NCBI GenBank assembly: GCA_964583615.1
Contig: CAZOWM010000017.1
Location: forward strand, 1-64,000
Direction: 5' to 3'
Source: CAZOWM01 sp964583615
Lineage (GTDB): Bacteria; Spirochaetota; B62-G9; DRHN01
Length of the DNA: 64,000 bases
Made by a program: the position numbers and the translations under genes. The notes beneath the pieces were generated by a model, which worked only from the letters and a program-made list of their open reading frames with translations, did no database searches and was not told the origin of the DNA. Within the stretch, counting starts at the first letter, position 1. Each line of letters opens with the position of its first letter. Below, one piece after another: positions 63,592 to 64,000 of the stretch.

Positions 63592-64000
63592 ATGACCGAG
63601 TTTGCAATAGAAGTTGATCGTTTCTCATGTCGCTATCTCGAGAACGGACCGTGGATCCTCGATAACGTGAGCTTTCAGATCCAAAGGGGAGAAACGGTGT
63701 TGCTCCTCGGACCCAGCGGTTGCGGCAAGAGCACTCTGGCTCTTTGCCTCAAGGGCCTGATTCCACACACCATTGCCAGCGAAACCCGTGGCACTGTGAG
63801 GATCGAAGGTAAATCGGTTGGAGAGGAGATCGAGATATCGGAGGCGGGAATAGTGTTCCAGGATCCGGAGAGCCAGCTCATCATGCCCCGGGTGGGCGAG
63901 GAGGTGGCCTTTGGTCTGGAGAATATGGCCGTGCCGTTTAATAGTATGGACGAACGGATCGATAGAGCGCTCTCGAAGTGCGGTTTGGCCTCATATAAAA
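63592..64000 (+). CDS. ECF transporter ATPase (EcfA), truncated by the window
   Basis: Starts at ATG 63592 and runs off the window. Walker A is GPSGCGKST and the Q loop FQDPESQLIMP is typical of energy-coupling-factor ATPases. It completes the YkoE-EcfT-EcfA unit; it may be a fused double ATPase, which cannot be seen here. Confidence 0.9.
   Translation, partial: MTEFAIEVDRFSCRYLENGPWILDNVSFQIQRGETVLLLGPSGCGKSTLALCLKGLIPHTIASETRGTVRIEGKSVGEEIEISEAGIVFQDPESQLIMPRVGEEVAFGLENMAVPFNSMDERIDRALSKCGLASYK

Noticed and set aside
1..64000. CRISPR arrays and insertion sequences
   Set aside because: No regularly spaced repeats were seen, and no transposase gene or paired terminal repeats could be supported.

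Overview
The window looks like chromosomal DNA of an anaerobic, free-living member of the Spirochaetota. This is an inference from gene content, not a species call. The evidence is a complete V-type ATPase operon, an lpt-rpoN-hpf-hprK-ptsH cluster, an RNase Y/YmdB pair, many TPR and cyclic-nucleotide-domain proteins of spirochaetal style, and no F-type ATPase in view. Genes are densely packed on mostly the + strand, with many 1-8 base overlaps and several near-consensus sigma-70 promoters.

Layout. 1-1580: end of a tRNA-Ala on the minus strand, then a small cysteine protein, a TPR lipoprotein and an M50-like membrane protein. 1597-6465: a strong promoter and an operon joining a cytoplasmic [NiFe] hydrogenase (small and large subunits plus maturation protease) to both halves of a MetV/MetF methylene-tetrahydrofolate reductase. 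This is one of the two most interesting regions. 6525-6768: bidirectional terminator, tRNA-Pro, tRNA-Asp and their promoter. 6848-12340: a LysM/degenerate M23 lipoprotein followed by an RpoS-like sigma factor, apt, an amidohydrolase, and two cyclic-nucleotide-domain proteins. 12346-16015 (minus strand): a LipM-type octanoyltransferase and a class A PBP. 16060-16180: a probable small RNA with a C-rich loop. 16314-19642: two unrecognised membrane proteins. 19695-25193: rny, ymdB, tlyA, pyrG and lptC. 25229-34807: lptA-like gene, lptB, rpoN, hpf, hprK, ptsH, two related small membrane proteins, a DUF4390 protein and an NtrY/NtrC-like two-component pair. 34828-41818: holA, a PfkB kinase, a bactofilin-like membrane protein, a transaldolase-like gene, ilvC and galK. 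41881-50497: V-type ATPase operon in the order G-C-I-K-F-E-A-B-D. 50520-54267: a Usp protein, a PTS EIIA, a zinc dehydrogenase and a TPR membrane protein.

54310-about 60680 is an AT-rich integrated element next to tRNA-Gln. It carries a tyrosine recombinase, an unrecognised protein, an AlpA-like regulator, and a primase-helicase broken by an in-frame amber codon. It also has an iteron-like cluster with a 26-base perfect palindrome, small cysteine-rich and HTH proteins, and decayed gene fragments. No structural phage genes are present, so it resembles a degraded phage satellite or integrated replicon.

60758-64000 is a TPP-riboswitch operon. A near-consensus promoter, aptamer and terminator precede an M28-fold hydrolase with altered active-site residues, then a YkoE-like substrate-binding subunit, EcfT and the start of an EcfA ATPase. 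It is a thiamin or pyrimidine-precursor uptake system with an unexpected hydrolase. The second most interesting idea in the window is that this M28-like protein works in thiamin salvage.
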